Below are positions 54,527 through 61,940 of a stretch of 64,000 nt of DNA, piece by piece. The notes beneath the pieces are model-generated. The model saw nothing but the letters and a program-made list of their open reading frames with translations, ran no database searches and was not told the origin of the DNA. The first letter of the stretch is position 1. Each line of letters starts with the position of its first letter. The position numbers and the translations under genes were made by a program. This DNA is from Streptomonospora sp. PA3 (lineage in GTDB: Bacteria; Actinomycetota; Actinomycetes; Streptosporangiales; Streptosporangiaceae), in NCBI RefSeq assembly GCF_009728995.1, contig NZ_VTZW01000016.1:392421-456420 (forward strand), in the 5' to 3' direction.

Positions 54527-55792
54527 GTGGGCAGCAGACGTTGGGTCATCCTGGGAATCGCGGTCGCCTCTCAGGTGGCGAGCGTGGGGGCCATGTTCGG
54601 GGTGCCGTTCGTGCTTCCCGAACTGCGGGAGGCCTACGGGCTGAGCATCGCCCAGGCCGGGACGCTGGCGGGGCTGCCCGCGTTCGGGCTGCTGGTGACG
54701 CTGTTCGGGTGGGGCTGGGTCATCGACCGCTACGGCGAGCGGTTCACGATGACCGCGAGTCTGCTGCTGACCGCGTTCTTCCTGGCGCTGCTCGGCGCGG
54801 TCGAGGGGGTGTTCGGCGCCGGGGCGGTGCTCGTGTGCGTCGGGGCCTCGGGCGGGCCGGTCAACGCTGCCGGCGGGCGGCTGGTCATGGCGTGGTTCGA
54901 CGTGCGCCGGCGCGGGCTGGCCATGGGGATCCGGCAGATGGCCCAGCCGCTGGGCGTCGGCGCGTCGGCCGCGCTGATGCCGCTGGCCGCCGAGCACTGG
55001 GGGTTCGCGGCCGCCATGCTGCTACCGGCGGCGCTGGGTGTGGTGATGGTGCCGCTGGTGCTGGTCTTCGCGCGTGCCCCGCGCGAACCGGAGGCAGGCG
55101 GGGCGGCCGGAGCCGGTGCTGAGGAGGACGATCGCGGCGGCGCCGGGTCGCCGTCCGGGGACTCCCCCGCCGCGGTGCCCGCGGGTTCCCCCTACCGCCA
55201 GGCGGCCATCTGGCGCGTGCACGGAGTCAGCATGCTGCTGGGCGTGCCGCAGGCCTCCGTCATGACCTACGCGCTGGTCTACCTCGTCAGCGAGCACGGC
55301 TGGTCCGCCCCGGCCGCGGGAGCCCTCATCGCGGCGACCCAGGTCCCCGGCGCCCTTAACCGCATGCTGCTGGGCATCGTCTCCGACCGCATCGGCAGCC
55401 GCCTGCGCCCGGTGCGCATCCTCGCGATCGCCTCCGGCTGCGCTCTCGTGCTGCTCTCCCTCTCCGGCACCGTCGCCCCCGCCGCCTCCGTGCCGCTGCT
55501 GCTGCTCTGCCTCCTGCTGGCGATGGGCCACAACGGCCTGACCTTCACCGCCGTCGCCGAGACGGCCGGCATGTCCTGGGCGGGCAGGGCGATGGCCGCG
55601 CAGAATTCGCTTCAGGCGGTCAGCAACACGCTGACACCGCTGTTCATGGGGTTGGTGATCACCTGGCTAGGCATCGACGCCGTCTACGCGGTGGCGGCCG
55701 CGTTCTGCGCCGCCGCGGTGGCGGTGGTCTCCCTGAGCCTGCGCGCGCGGCCCCAGGTCCGGCTCCCCGGTTCGCGCAGCACCCGAGCCTGA
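54527..55792 (+). CDS. MFS transporter (12-helix)
   Basis: About 421 residues, twelve hydrophobic segments. GWGWVIDRYGERFTMT is the motif A-like loop and GGPVNAAGGRLVMAWFDVRR lies at helix 5. The central loop is Gly/Ala/acidic. The frame allows GTG at 54524 or 54527. TAGGCT ends six bases before 54527, a leaderless layout. Similar to nitrate/oxalate or drug types of MFS; the substrate cannot be named. Confidence 0.85.
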   Translation: MGSRRWVILGIAVASQVASVGAMFGVPFVLPELREAYGLSIAQAGTLAGLPAFGLLVTLFGWGWVIDRYGERFTMTASLLLTAFFLALLGAVEGVFGAGAVLVCVGASGGPVNAAGGRLVMAWFDVRRRGLAMGIRQMAQPLGVGASAALMPLAAEHWGFAAAMLLPAALGVVMVPLVLVFARAPREPEAGGAAGAGAEEDDRGGAGSPSGDSPAAVPAGSPYRQAAIWRVHGVSMLLGVPQASVMTYALVYLVSEHGWSAPAAGALIAATQVPGALNRMLLGIVSDRIGSRLRPVRILAIASGCALVLLSLSGTVAPAASVPLLLLCLLLAMGHNGLTFTAVAETAGMSWAGRAMAAQNSLQAVSNTLTPLFMGLVITWLGIDAVYAVAAAFCAAAVAVVSLSLRARPQVRLPGSRSTRA

Positions 55793-55846
55793 GGCGACCG
55801 CAGCGAGTCGCGCCCCGTACCCGGCGACAAGAGCCGCGCCCTTTCG

Positions 55847-56035
55847 CTACCCGCCCAAAAGCTCCGGATTGTGCAGGGCAAGCGCGTACAGGAATATGAG
55901 CACCGCCGCCATGATCGCTATCAGCACGACGTCCACCCACCTCGGAACGCGCACCTTGGATAGCCGCAGGAGTTGGCGCAGAGCAACGGCCACCACACAG
56001 GCGAACCCGAGCAAGCTGAAGCCGGCGACACTCAA
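55847..56035 (-). CDS. Small two-helix membrane protein (hypothetical)
   Basis: 62 residues from TTG 56035, preceded by GAGGGAGGGG at good spacing. Two hydrophobic segments (GFSLLGFACVVAVAL and VDVVLIAIMAAVLIFLYAL) with a basic link (RQLLRLSKVRVPRW). The frame is open to 56113, but the ribosome binding site favours the TTG. No family recognised. Confidence 0.6.
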   Translation of the reverse strand: MSVAGFSLLGFACVVAVALRQLLRLSKVRVPRWVDVVLIAIMAAVLIFLYALALHNPELLGG

Positions 56036-56196
56036 GGCCCCTCCCTCTTCTTCCTGACCGACGGTACCCGTCGGATACGGCGATATGCGCGATCCGCACG
56101 ATGTATCCGACACTTTGTGGGCAGCGGACTACCAAGCGGATTCGAGTGAACACTGCTCTGCGCGGTCCGGGGGCCGTGCGGAGGACGGGGGCAGGG

Positions 56197-56463
56197 ATGG
56201 AAATCTCCGATGAACTCGGCGGGGACGTTCCCGGCGATGCCCGGGCGGGGTGGGACTGCCGGCTGTGTGCCCGGCCCAATGTGGAGGAGGTCTGCGGTTA
56301 CTGCGGCAATCCGAAGGACGCGAACGCGTCGCTTCCGCCGCTCTCCTGCAAAAGACCCCGGCACGGCGCGGCGCTCGTCGGGGAACGCGAGCGCCGGTGG
56401 GGAGTCGCTGTTCCGCCGCCGGGCGGTGCCCTACCGGCGCGGCCGGTGAGTGCGCCGACGTAG
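56197..56463 (+). CDS. Small CxxC protein (hypothetical)
   Basis: 88 residues. WDCRLCARPNVEEVCGYCGN has two CxxC pairs, a possible zinc finger of the RanBP2/rubredoxin kind. The remainder is basic then Pro/Ala-rich. GGGGGCAGGG lies before the ATG. It may be real, but the C-terminal half looks like random high-GC coding and no homologue can be named. Confidence 0.4.
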   Translation: MEISDELGGDVPGDARAGWDCRLCARPNVEEVCGYCGNPKDANASLPPLSCKRPRHGAALVGERERRWGVAVPPPGGALPARPVSAPT

Positions 56464-56517
56464 GGCTGAGCGGGTGGCCCCGGCGCCGAGGGGATTCCCA
56501 GCGCGGCGCCTGGGGGC

Positions 56518-56970
56518 CTACTCCGGCGGCCGTTGCACGCCCAGCTGGGCCTCGCCGCCCGGAGCGACGTCGTCGGGGGTGTTGACCATGCTGTGGGCCG
56601 CGTAGACGAGGTACTCCCAGAGCTGGCGGTCGAGCGCCTCGGGAAGCTCCAGCTCGTCCACGGCGGCGCGCATGTGGGCGAGCCAGTGGTCGCGCTCGCG
56701 CGAGCCCACGCGGAAGGGGCCGTGCCGCATGCGCAGGCGCGGGTGGCCGCGCTGTTCGCTGTAGGTGCGAGGGCCGCCCCAGTACTGCATGAGGAACAGG
56801 CGCAGCCGCTCCTCGGCGGGCCCGAGGTCCTCCTCGGGGTACAGCGGCCGCAGCACGGGGTCCTCGGCCACGCCCTCGTAGAAGCGGCGGACGAGGCGGG
56901 TGAACGTCTCCTCGCCGCCGACGGCGTCGTAGAACGTCTGGGGTTCTGGTTCTTCGCGCGGGGAAGTCAT
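56518..56970 (-). CDS. glbO: Group II truncated haemoglobin
   Basis: 150 residues. [20 protein letters not shown] at the start, the [20 protein letters not shown] helix, [20 protein letters not shown] with the group II TrpG-type and proximal HisF8 region, and a WLAHM helix. Binds O2 or NO at haem. No partner gene is near. The minus-strand start at 56970 is the first ATG. Confidence 0.93.
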   Translation of the reverse strand: MTSPREEPEPQTFYDAVGGEETFTRLVRRFYEGVAEDPVLRPLYPEEDLGPAEERLRLFLMQYWGGPRTYSEQRGHPRLRMRHGPFRVGSRERDHWLAHMRAAVDELELPEALDRQLWEYLVYAAHSMVNTPDDVAPGGEAQLGVQRPPE

Positions 56971-57118
56971 AGTCGGTCGTCAGCCTATGCGGTGGCGATC
57001 GGCGGCGCGAGTCCGCGCCCGCCCCGATGCGGCCGCGGGTGCGGGGCACCGGAGGTGGTCGCCGCGGGGTGCGCGCACGCACCCCGCGGCCCGATGCCGG
57101 ATGTCCGCCGACCGGTCG

Positions 57119-58783
57119 TCAGTCGCGGGTGAGCTTGCGGTGGGTGACCGCGTGCGGGCGGGCGGCGTCGGCGCCCAGCCGCTCGACCTTGTTCTTCTCG
57201 TAGGAGGCGAAGTTGCCTTCGAACCAGAACCAGTCGGAGCCGCCCTCCCAGGCGAGGATGTGGGTGGCGACCCGGTCCAGGAACCAGCGGTCGTGGCTGG
57301 TGATCACGGCGCAGCCGGGGAAGTCCAGCAACGCGTTCTCCAGCGAGCCCAGGGTGTCGACGTCGAGGTCGTTTGTGGGCTCGTCCAGCAGCAGCAGGTT
57401 GCCGCCCTGCTTGAGTGTCAGCGCGAGGTTGACGCGGTTGCGCTCGCCGCCGGAGAGCACGCCGGCGGGCTTCTGCTGGTCGGAGCCCTTGAACCCGAAC
57501 GCCGCCACGTAGGCGCGGCTGGGGATCTCGACCTTGCCCACCTGGATGAAGCTCTCGCCGTCGGAGATGACCTCCCAGACGTTCTTGTCCTTGGCGATGC
57601 GCGAGCGGGACTGGTCGACGTAGGAGATCTCGACCGTGTCGCCGATGTTGATCGACCCGGAGTCGGGCTTCTCCTCGCCGACGATCATCTTGAACAGGGT
57701 CGTCTTACCGACGCCGTTGGGGCCGATGACGCCGACGATGCCGTTGGGCGGCAGCGAGAAGCTCAGGTCCTCGATCAGCACCCGGTCGTCGAAGCCCTTG
57801 GTGAGGTTGCTCACGTCGACCACAGTGTTGCCCAGGCGCGGGCCGGGCGGGATCTGGATCTCCTCGAAGTCCAGTTTGCGGGTGTTGGCGGCCTCGGCCG
57901 CCATCTCCTCGTAGCGCTGCAGGCGGGCGCGGCTCTTGGTCTGGCGCGCCTTGGCGTTGGAGCGCACCCACTCCAGCTCCTCGGACAGGCGCTTCTGCCG
58001 CTTGGCGTCCTTCTGTCCCTCGACCTTGAGGCGGGCGGCCTTGGTGTCGAGGTAGGTGGTGTAGTTGCCCTCGTAGGGGTAGAGCTTGCCGCGGTCCAGC
58101 TCCAGGATCCACGTGGCGACGTTGTCCAGGAAGTAGCGGTCGTGTGTGATCGCGATGACGGTGCCGGCGTAGTTCTCCAGGTGGGACTCCAGCCACTGCA
58201 CGCTTTCGGCGTCCAGGTGGTTGGTGGGCTCGTCCAGCAGCAGCAGGTCGGGCTGCTCCAGCAGGAGTCGGCACAGCGCCACGCGGCGCTTCTCGCCGCC
58301 CGAGAGGGTGTCGACCTGCGCGTCGGGCGGCGGGCAGCGCAGCGCGTCCATGGCCTGGGAGAGCTGGCTGTCGAGCTCCCAGGCGTTGCGGTGGTCCAGC
58401 TGCTCCTGGAGCCTGCCCATCTCGGCGAGCAGGTCGTCGGAGTAGTCGGTGGCCATCTTCTCGGCGATCTCGTTGAACTGCGCGAGCATCGCCTTGGTCT
58501 CTGCGACGCCGTCCTCGACGTTCTCCAGGACGGTCTTGTCGGGGTCGAGGTGGGGCTCCTGGGCGAGCAGTCCGACGCTGTATCCGGGCATCAGCCGGGC
58601 TTCGCCGTTGGACGGCTGCTCGACGCCGGCCATGAGCTTGAGCAGCGAGGACTTACCCGCGCCGTTCGGCCCGACCACGCCGATCTTCGCCCCGTAGATG
58701 AACTGCCCCGAGACATCGTCGAGCACGACTTTGTCGCCGTGCGCCTTGCGCACGTTTCGCAAGCTGTAAATGAACTCCGGCAT
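57119..58783 (-). CDS. ettA: Energy-dependent translational throttle protein EttA (ABC-F)
   Basis: 554 residues with two ABC ATPase domains: Walker A GPNGAGKSSLLKLMAG and GPNGVGKTTLFKMIVG, signatures LSGGEKRRV and LSGGERNRV, Walker B LLLLDEPTNHLDAESV and LLLLDEPTNDLDVDTL. The arm and PtIM linker (WELDSQLSQAMDALRC, GKLYPYEGNYTTYLDTKAAR) are present. It gates the ribosomal E site according to ATP/ADP and has no membrane part. Confidence 0.95.
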   Translation of the reverse strand: MPEFIYSLRNVRKAHGDKVVLDDVSGQFIYGAKIGVVGPNGAGKSSLLKLMAGVEQPSNGEARLMPGYSVGLLAQEPHLDPDKTVLENVEDGVAETKAMLAQFNEIAEKMATDYSDDLLAEMGRLQEQLDHRNAWELDSQLSQAMDALRCPPPDAQVDTLSGGEKRRVALCRLLLEQPDLLLLDEPTNHLDAESVQWLESHLENYAGTVIAITHDRYFLDNVATWILELDRGKLYPYEGNYTTYLDTKAARLKVEGQKDAKRQKRLSEELEWVRSNAKARQTKSRARLQRYEEMAAEAANTRKLDFEEIQIPPGPRLGNTVVDVSNLTKGFDDRVLIEDLSFSLPPNGIVGVIGPNGVGKTTLFKMIVGEEKPDSGSINIGDTVEISYVDQSRSRIAKDKNVWEVISDGESFIQVGKVEIPSRAYVAAFGFKGSDQQKPAGVLSGGERNRVNLALTLKQGGNLLLLDEPTNDLDVDTLGSLENALLDFPGCAVITSHDRWFLDRVATHILAWEGGSDWFWFEGNFASYEKNKVERLGADAARPHAVTHRKLTRD

Positions 58784-59010
58784 GTTTCCAGCCTAGGGCG
58801 TGGCACACGGCGCTTGGACCAGTCGCGAGCCCCGACGGCAGGGGTGGAACGGCGATCCGAGGGGTGGAGGGCAGAGGGCGGGGGCCACTGCTTGTCGACG
58901 TCGGTTAGGCAGGTTCTCCACTCCCCCAGGGGAAACGACGGGCCCCTCGCGGCGTCGCGGACATCATGGCTGTCAGGGCGGCCTCCGATCTCGGCCGCCG
59001 GCGCTCGCGG

Positions 59011-60093
59011 TCACGGAGACTCCAGGGGCCAGGCGGCCTCAAGGGTCTCGGGCGGGTAGCCCTGCCACGGGAGGCCCGCGCGCAGGGCGCGGTGGACCAG
59101 GGCGGCCATGGAGTAGTCGGGATCGGCCTCGCGGACGCGCTCCAAGGCGGTGGCGGCCAGGGCCGTATCGCCCCGGGCCCAGGCGGCGACCGCCAGCAGC
59201 CCGCCGGGCGCGGGGCGGTAGGCGGGCTCGGCGTGGCACAGCAGGTGCCGCCACAGCCGCTCGTGGACGGCGGCGCTCGCGCGGTCGATCAGCGTCCAGG
59301 CCTCGTCGCGCACCCGTACGCACTGCAGCAGCACCCCCAGCCAGGCGATCTGGTCGGGATCGTCGGGCAGCTCGCCCTGTTCGGCCGCCGCGACGGCGGC
59401 GCGCACCGCCCGGGCACCCTCGACGCGGAAGCGCGGCCCGTAGGTGTCGCGGCCGCTGCGCGCCGCTGTGGCGCGCAGCCGCGCTGCCCGCTCCTCGGCC
59501 GCGCGGGTGGCCGCGCGCATGCGTTCGCGCGCAGCGCCGCCGACCGGGGCGAGGTGGTCGCGGATGCACTCGCGGCTGGGCCACGCGCTCAGCCCGTTGG
59601 CGACCGCGGTGGCCGCCACCGCCGAGGCCGAGGGGTCGAAGGGCACTCCCTCGGGAGGGCAGCACTCGGGTGAGCCGCACAGGTAGGACCAGTAGCGGCC
59701 GCCGGCCACGCGCAGCGCCTCGCGCAGGGCGATGCCGGCCTGCTCGGCGGTGCGCCGCAGGGCGTCGATGTGGCGGGTGACCACGGACGCGGGACCGTAG
59801 CCCACGGCCAGCGCGATGGTGCAGTCCTCGGCGCGCAGTGCCGCGGCGACCCCGTCGGCGGCGGCCCCGGCGTCGGTGGTCTCGGCGTCGGTGGTCTCGG
59901 CGTCGGCGCCGCTGTCGAGATCGCGGCAGAAGGTGGTGTGCAGGCGCGGAGTGTCGCCGCGCAGGCCCAGCACCAGCAGGGTGTCGCGCGGGTGGTAGCC
60001 GATGATGTAGGGGACGGCGGCGAGGATGTCGGCGGGGCAGCTGAGGGTGAGGCGGGCGGGGACCTGGAGGAGCGACTCCTTGTTCTGTTCCAT
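59011..60093 (-). CDS. DUF4192 protein
   Basis: 360 residues with the DUF4192 start (LTLSCPADILAAVPYIIGYH, RDTLLVLGLRGDTPRLH), a middle VGYGPASVVTRHIDALRRTA and WSYLCGSPECCPPEGVPFDP. Function unknown. A small coding repeat (DAETTDAETTDA, around residue 77) comes from a 15-base tandem. ATG 60093 (EQNKESLLQVPAR) is preferred to the longer frame at 60129. Confidence 0.85.
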   Translation of the reverse strand: MEQNKESLLQVPARLTLSCPADILAAVPYIIGYHPRDTLLVLGLRGDTPRLHTTFCRDLDSGADAETTDAETTDAGAAADGVAAALRAEDCTIALAVGYGPASVVTRHIDALRRTAEQAGIALREALRVAGGRYWSYLCGSPECCPPEGVPFDPSASAVAATAVANGLSAWPSRECIRDHLAPVGGAARERMRAATRAAEERAARLRATAARSGRDTYGPRFRVEGARAVRAAVAAAEQGELPDDPDQIAWLGVLLQCVRVRDEAWTLIDRASAAVHERLWRHLLCHAEPAYRPAPGGLLAVAAWARGDTALAATALERVREADPDYSMAALVHRALRAGLPWQGYPPETLEAAWPLESP

Positions 60094-60178
60094 GTACTCA
60101 CGGTCGCCCCGGGCGCCGTGCCGCGGCAACGCCGATACTGCGGCTGTGGACGACCGGCGGGCGCCGCCCGGACCGCCC

Positions 60179-61561
60179 TCAGTCGGCCTCGGCGCCCTCG
60201 GCCGCCGTGACGCTGGGGGCCGGCGGCACCGCCTCGCGCTCGCCGTGGGCGCCGAGCTGGGCCGGTATGGCAGGGCGGGCGACCACCGGCAGGCACACCC
60301 GGTCGCGCCCGGCGCCCTTGGCGCGGTAGAGGGCCAGGTCGGCCGCCGCCAGCAGGCTCACCAGGTCGTCACCGTGCACCTGCAGCACGGCCAGGCCCAG
60401 GGACACCGTGATCGCCACCTCTTCGCCGTCGGCGTTCAGCTCCATCCTGCCCACGCGCATCCGCAGCCGCTCGGCGACGCGGCAGGCTTCGGCCATGTCC
60501 GCTCCGGGCAGCAGGACCACGAACTCCTCGCCGCCGAACCGCCCCACGACGTCGCCTGAGCGCAACTGCCCGGTGAGGGTGGTGGCCACCCCGAGCAGCA
60601 CGTGGTCGCCGAAGAGGTGGCCGTAGGTGTCGTTGACGGATTTGAAGTGGTCGATGTCGATGATCAGCACCGCGGCCGACTGCCCGGCCTCGCGCGCCCT
60701 GGCGAGTTCGGCGCCCGCCTCGGTCTCCCAGGTGCCCGCGTTGAGCAGGCCGGTCTTGGGATCGGTGCGGGCCGCCGTCTGCAACTGCTGGTAGAGCAGG
60801 CTGCGCTGGAGCAGCAGCACCGGTGGGAGCACCACCGCCAGCAGGACCGGCGAAAGCCCGGTCACGATGGCGGCGGTGATCCCGGCGCACAGCTCCACCC
60901 CGTCGACGATGAGGGCCTCGCGGTCGCACAGCGTCTTGCGCCACGGCGCCCCCGTGGCGCTCAGGCACATGGCCGCGACCACGGCAAGGTTGTTGAGCAC
61001 CGTGAACACCGCACAGCAGGCCAGCGCCAGCATGGCTCCCGGCACCGTGGACATCGCGTCCTCGGTGCTCTCCAGCGGCAGCGACACCCCCGCCTCCCAG
61101 CCGCCGCCCACCGCGCTGTGGAACAGCATCGATGCGGCGAACCCGGCCACGCCCACGGAGGCGGCGTTGAAGACCCTGCGGTGCGCCACGGCCCGCCGGA
61201 TGCGGTACTGCAGCAGCAGGTACACAGGGACGGGCAGGAGCAGGGCGTACAGCGGCGGCAGCATCAGCATGGTCGGCAGCCACCAGGCGCCCAGCAGGTC
61301 GCGGGTGAGCCCCGAGGGCTTGCCGAGCCGGCGCATGGCCTCGACCGACAGCCCCGCGCAGGCCACCAGGGCGCCGAACGTGGCCAGTTCCTCACCCCGG
61401 ACGGGGGTCCGGGCCGCCGCGCCGGCCCCCAGCAGCACGGCGCAGCCCACGACCGCGCTGATCAGGACGACAAGGCCGCGCGGCTGGGCCAGCAGCGGCC
61501 AGGGGGAACGGGGCTGCCGCCTCCGTTCGCGGGTCACCGCGCTCCGCTCGGCTACCGCCAC
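60179..61561 (-). CDS. Membrane-bound GGDEF diguanylate cyclase
   Basis: 460 residues. Several hydrophobic segments (about 28-50, 60-75, 92-118, 135-150, 175-200 and 215-250) form the membrane part. The GGDEF domain follows from about 265: DPKTGLLNAGTWETEAG, IIDIDHFKSVNDTYGHLFGD and the active-site GGEEF near 345. Makes cyclic di-GMP. No RxxD inhibitory site is obvious before GGEEF. Streptomyces CdgB-like proteins are controlled by BldD; a BldD-type box lies upstream here at 61678. Confidence 0.92.
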   Translation of the reverse strand: MAVAERSAVTRERRRQPRSPWPLLAQPRGLVVLISAVVGCAVLLGAGAAARTPVRGEELATFGALVACAGLSVEAMRRLGKPSGLTRDLLGAWWLPTMLMLPPLYALLLPVPVYLLLQYRIRRAVAHRRVFNAASVGVAGFAASMLFHSAVGGGWEAGVSLPLESTEDAMSTVPGAMLALACCAVFTVLNNLAVVAAMCLSATGAPWRKTLCDREALIVDGVELCAGITAAIVTGLSPVLLAVVLPPVLLLQRSLLYQQLQTAARTDPKTGLLNAGTWETEAGAELARAREAGQSAAVLIIDIDHFKSVNDTYGHLFGDHVLLGVATTLTGQLRSGDVVGRFGGEEFVVLLPGADMAEACRVAERLRMRVGRMELNADGEEVAITVSLGLAVLQVHGDDLVSLLAAADLALYRAKGAGRDRVCLPVVARPAIPAQLGAHGEREAVPPAPSVTAAEGAEAD

Positions 61562-61677
61562 GTGGATCTCCCCCGCTCGCAGTCAGGGCGTCCAACCGGG
61601 CACCGCGAGGCGACGCCGCGGGCCGCACGTCAGCGTGCCCGCGCGCATCCGGTGCCCACCGTCAGGTCCGCCTTGAA

Positions 61678-61690
61678 TCACAGTCAGTGA
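61678..61690. promoter_or_regulatory. Putative BldD box upstream of the GGDEF gene
   Basis: TCACAGTCAGTGA keeps the outer TNAC...GTNA arms of the BldD consensus, but the central CWG is absent. On the minus strand TAAAAT, a possible −10, lies beside it. It is 117 bases before the start codon. Confidence 0.45.
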
Positions 61691-61774
61691 TATTTTAATC
61701 GCTGATTGTGCAGCGCTCAGCAGAACCGCCAGATTCCTGCGCTGCGGCTCCCATCCGGAGTGGTTTGGCCCGAA

Positions 61775-61816
61775 TCGGGGTTGCGGACCGTCCGCTCGGG
61801 GTTGCGGACGGTCCGC
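61775..61816. repeat. Tandem 21-base repeat with palindromic core
   Basis: Two adjacent copies (61775-61795 and 61796-61816) of TCGGGGTTGCGGACSGTCCG plus one base. They differ only at the central base of the palindrome GCGGAC-S-GTCCGC. Candidate binding site for a dimeric regulator, or a short-repeat expansion. Confidence 0.65.
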
Positions 61817-61846
61817 GAGGCGTCGGTAAGGAGGGCGCGGAAACGA

Positions 61847-61899
61847 CGATCGCGAGGCATCCGGGCGGGTTCGGCGGAATCCCGGAAGCCTCGCGATCG
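61847..61899 (-). terminator. Terminator of the GTPase gene
   Basis: 19-base arms with one mismatch (61847-61865 and 61881-61899) and a 15-base loop, 42 bases after the stop codon at 61941. One of the strongest hairpins in the window. Confidence 0.85.
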
Positions 61900-61940
61900 G
61901 TGATCGTCGGGTGCGGACTGCGGAGCGCGGCGCCCCGGAT

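Larger units (their letters stand above)
61562..61940. other. Intergenic region between the GGDEF and GTPase genes
   Basis: About 380 bases without a gene. It holds the GGDEF promoter with the BldD-like box at 61678, a 21-base tandem palindrome repeat at 61775-61816 and a strong terminator at 61847-61899, described separately. Confidence 0.6.

Noticed and set aside
59869-59908. Microsatellite or mobile repeat in the DUF4192 gene
   Set aside because: It is a small in-frame coding repeat (DAETT) and does not disturb the gene.
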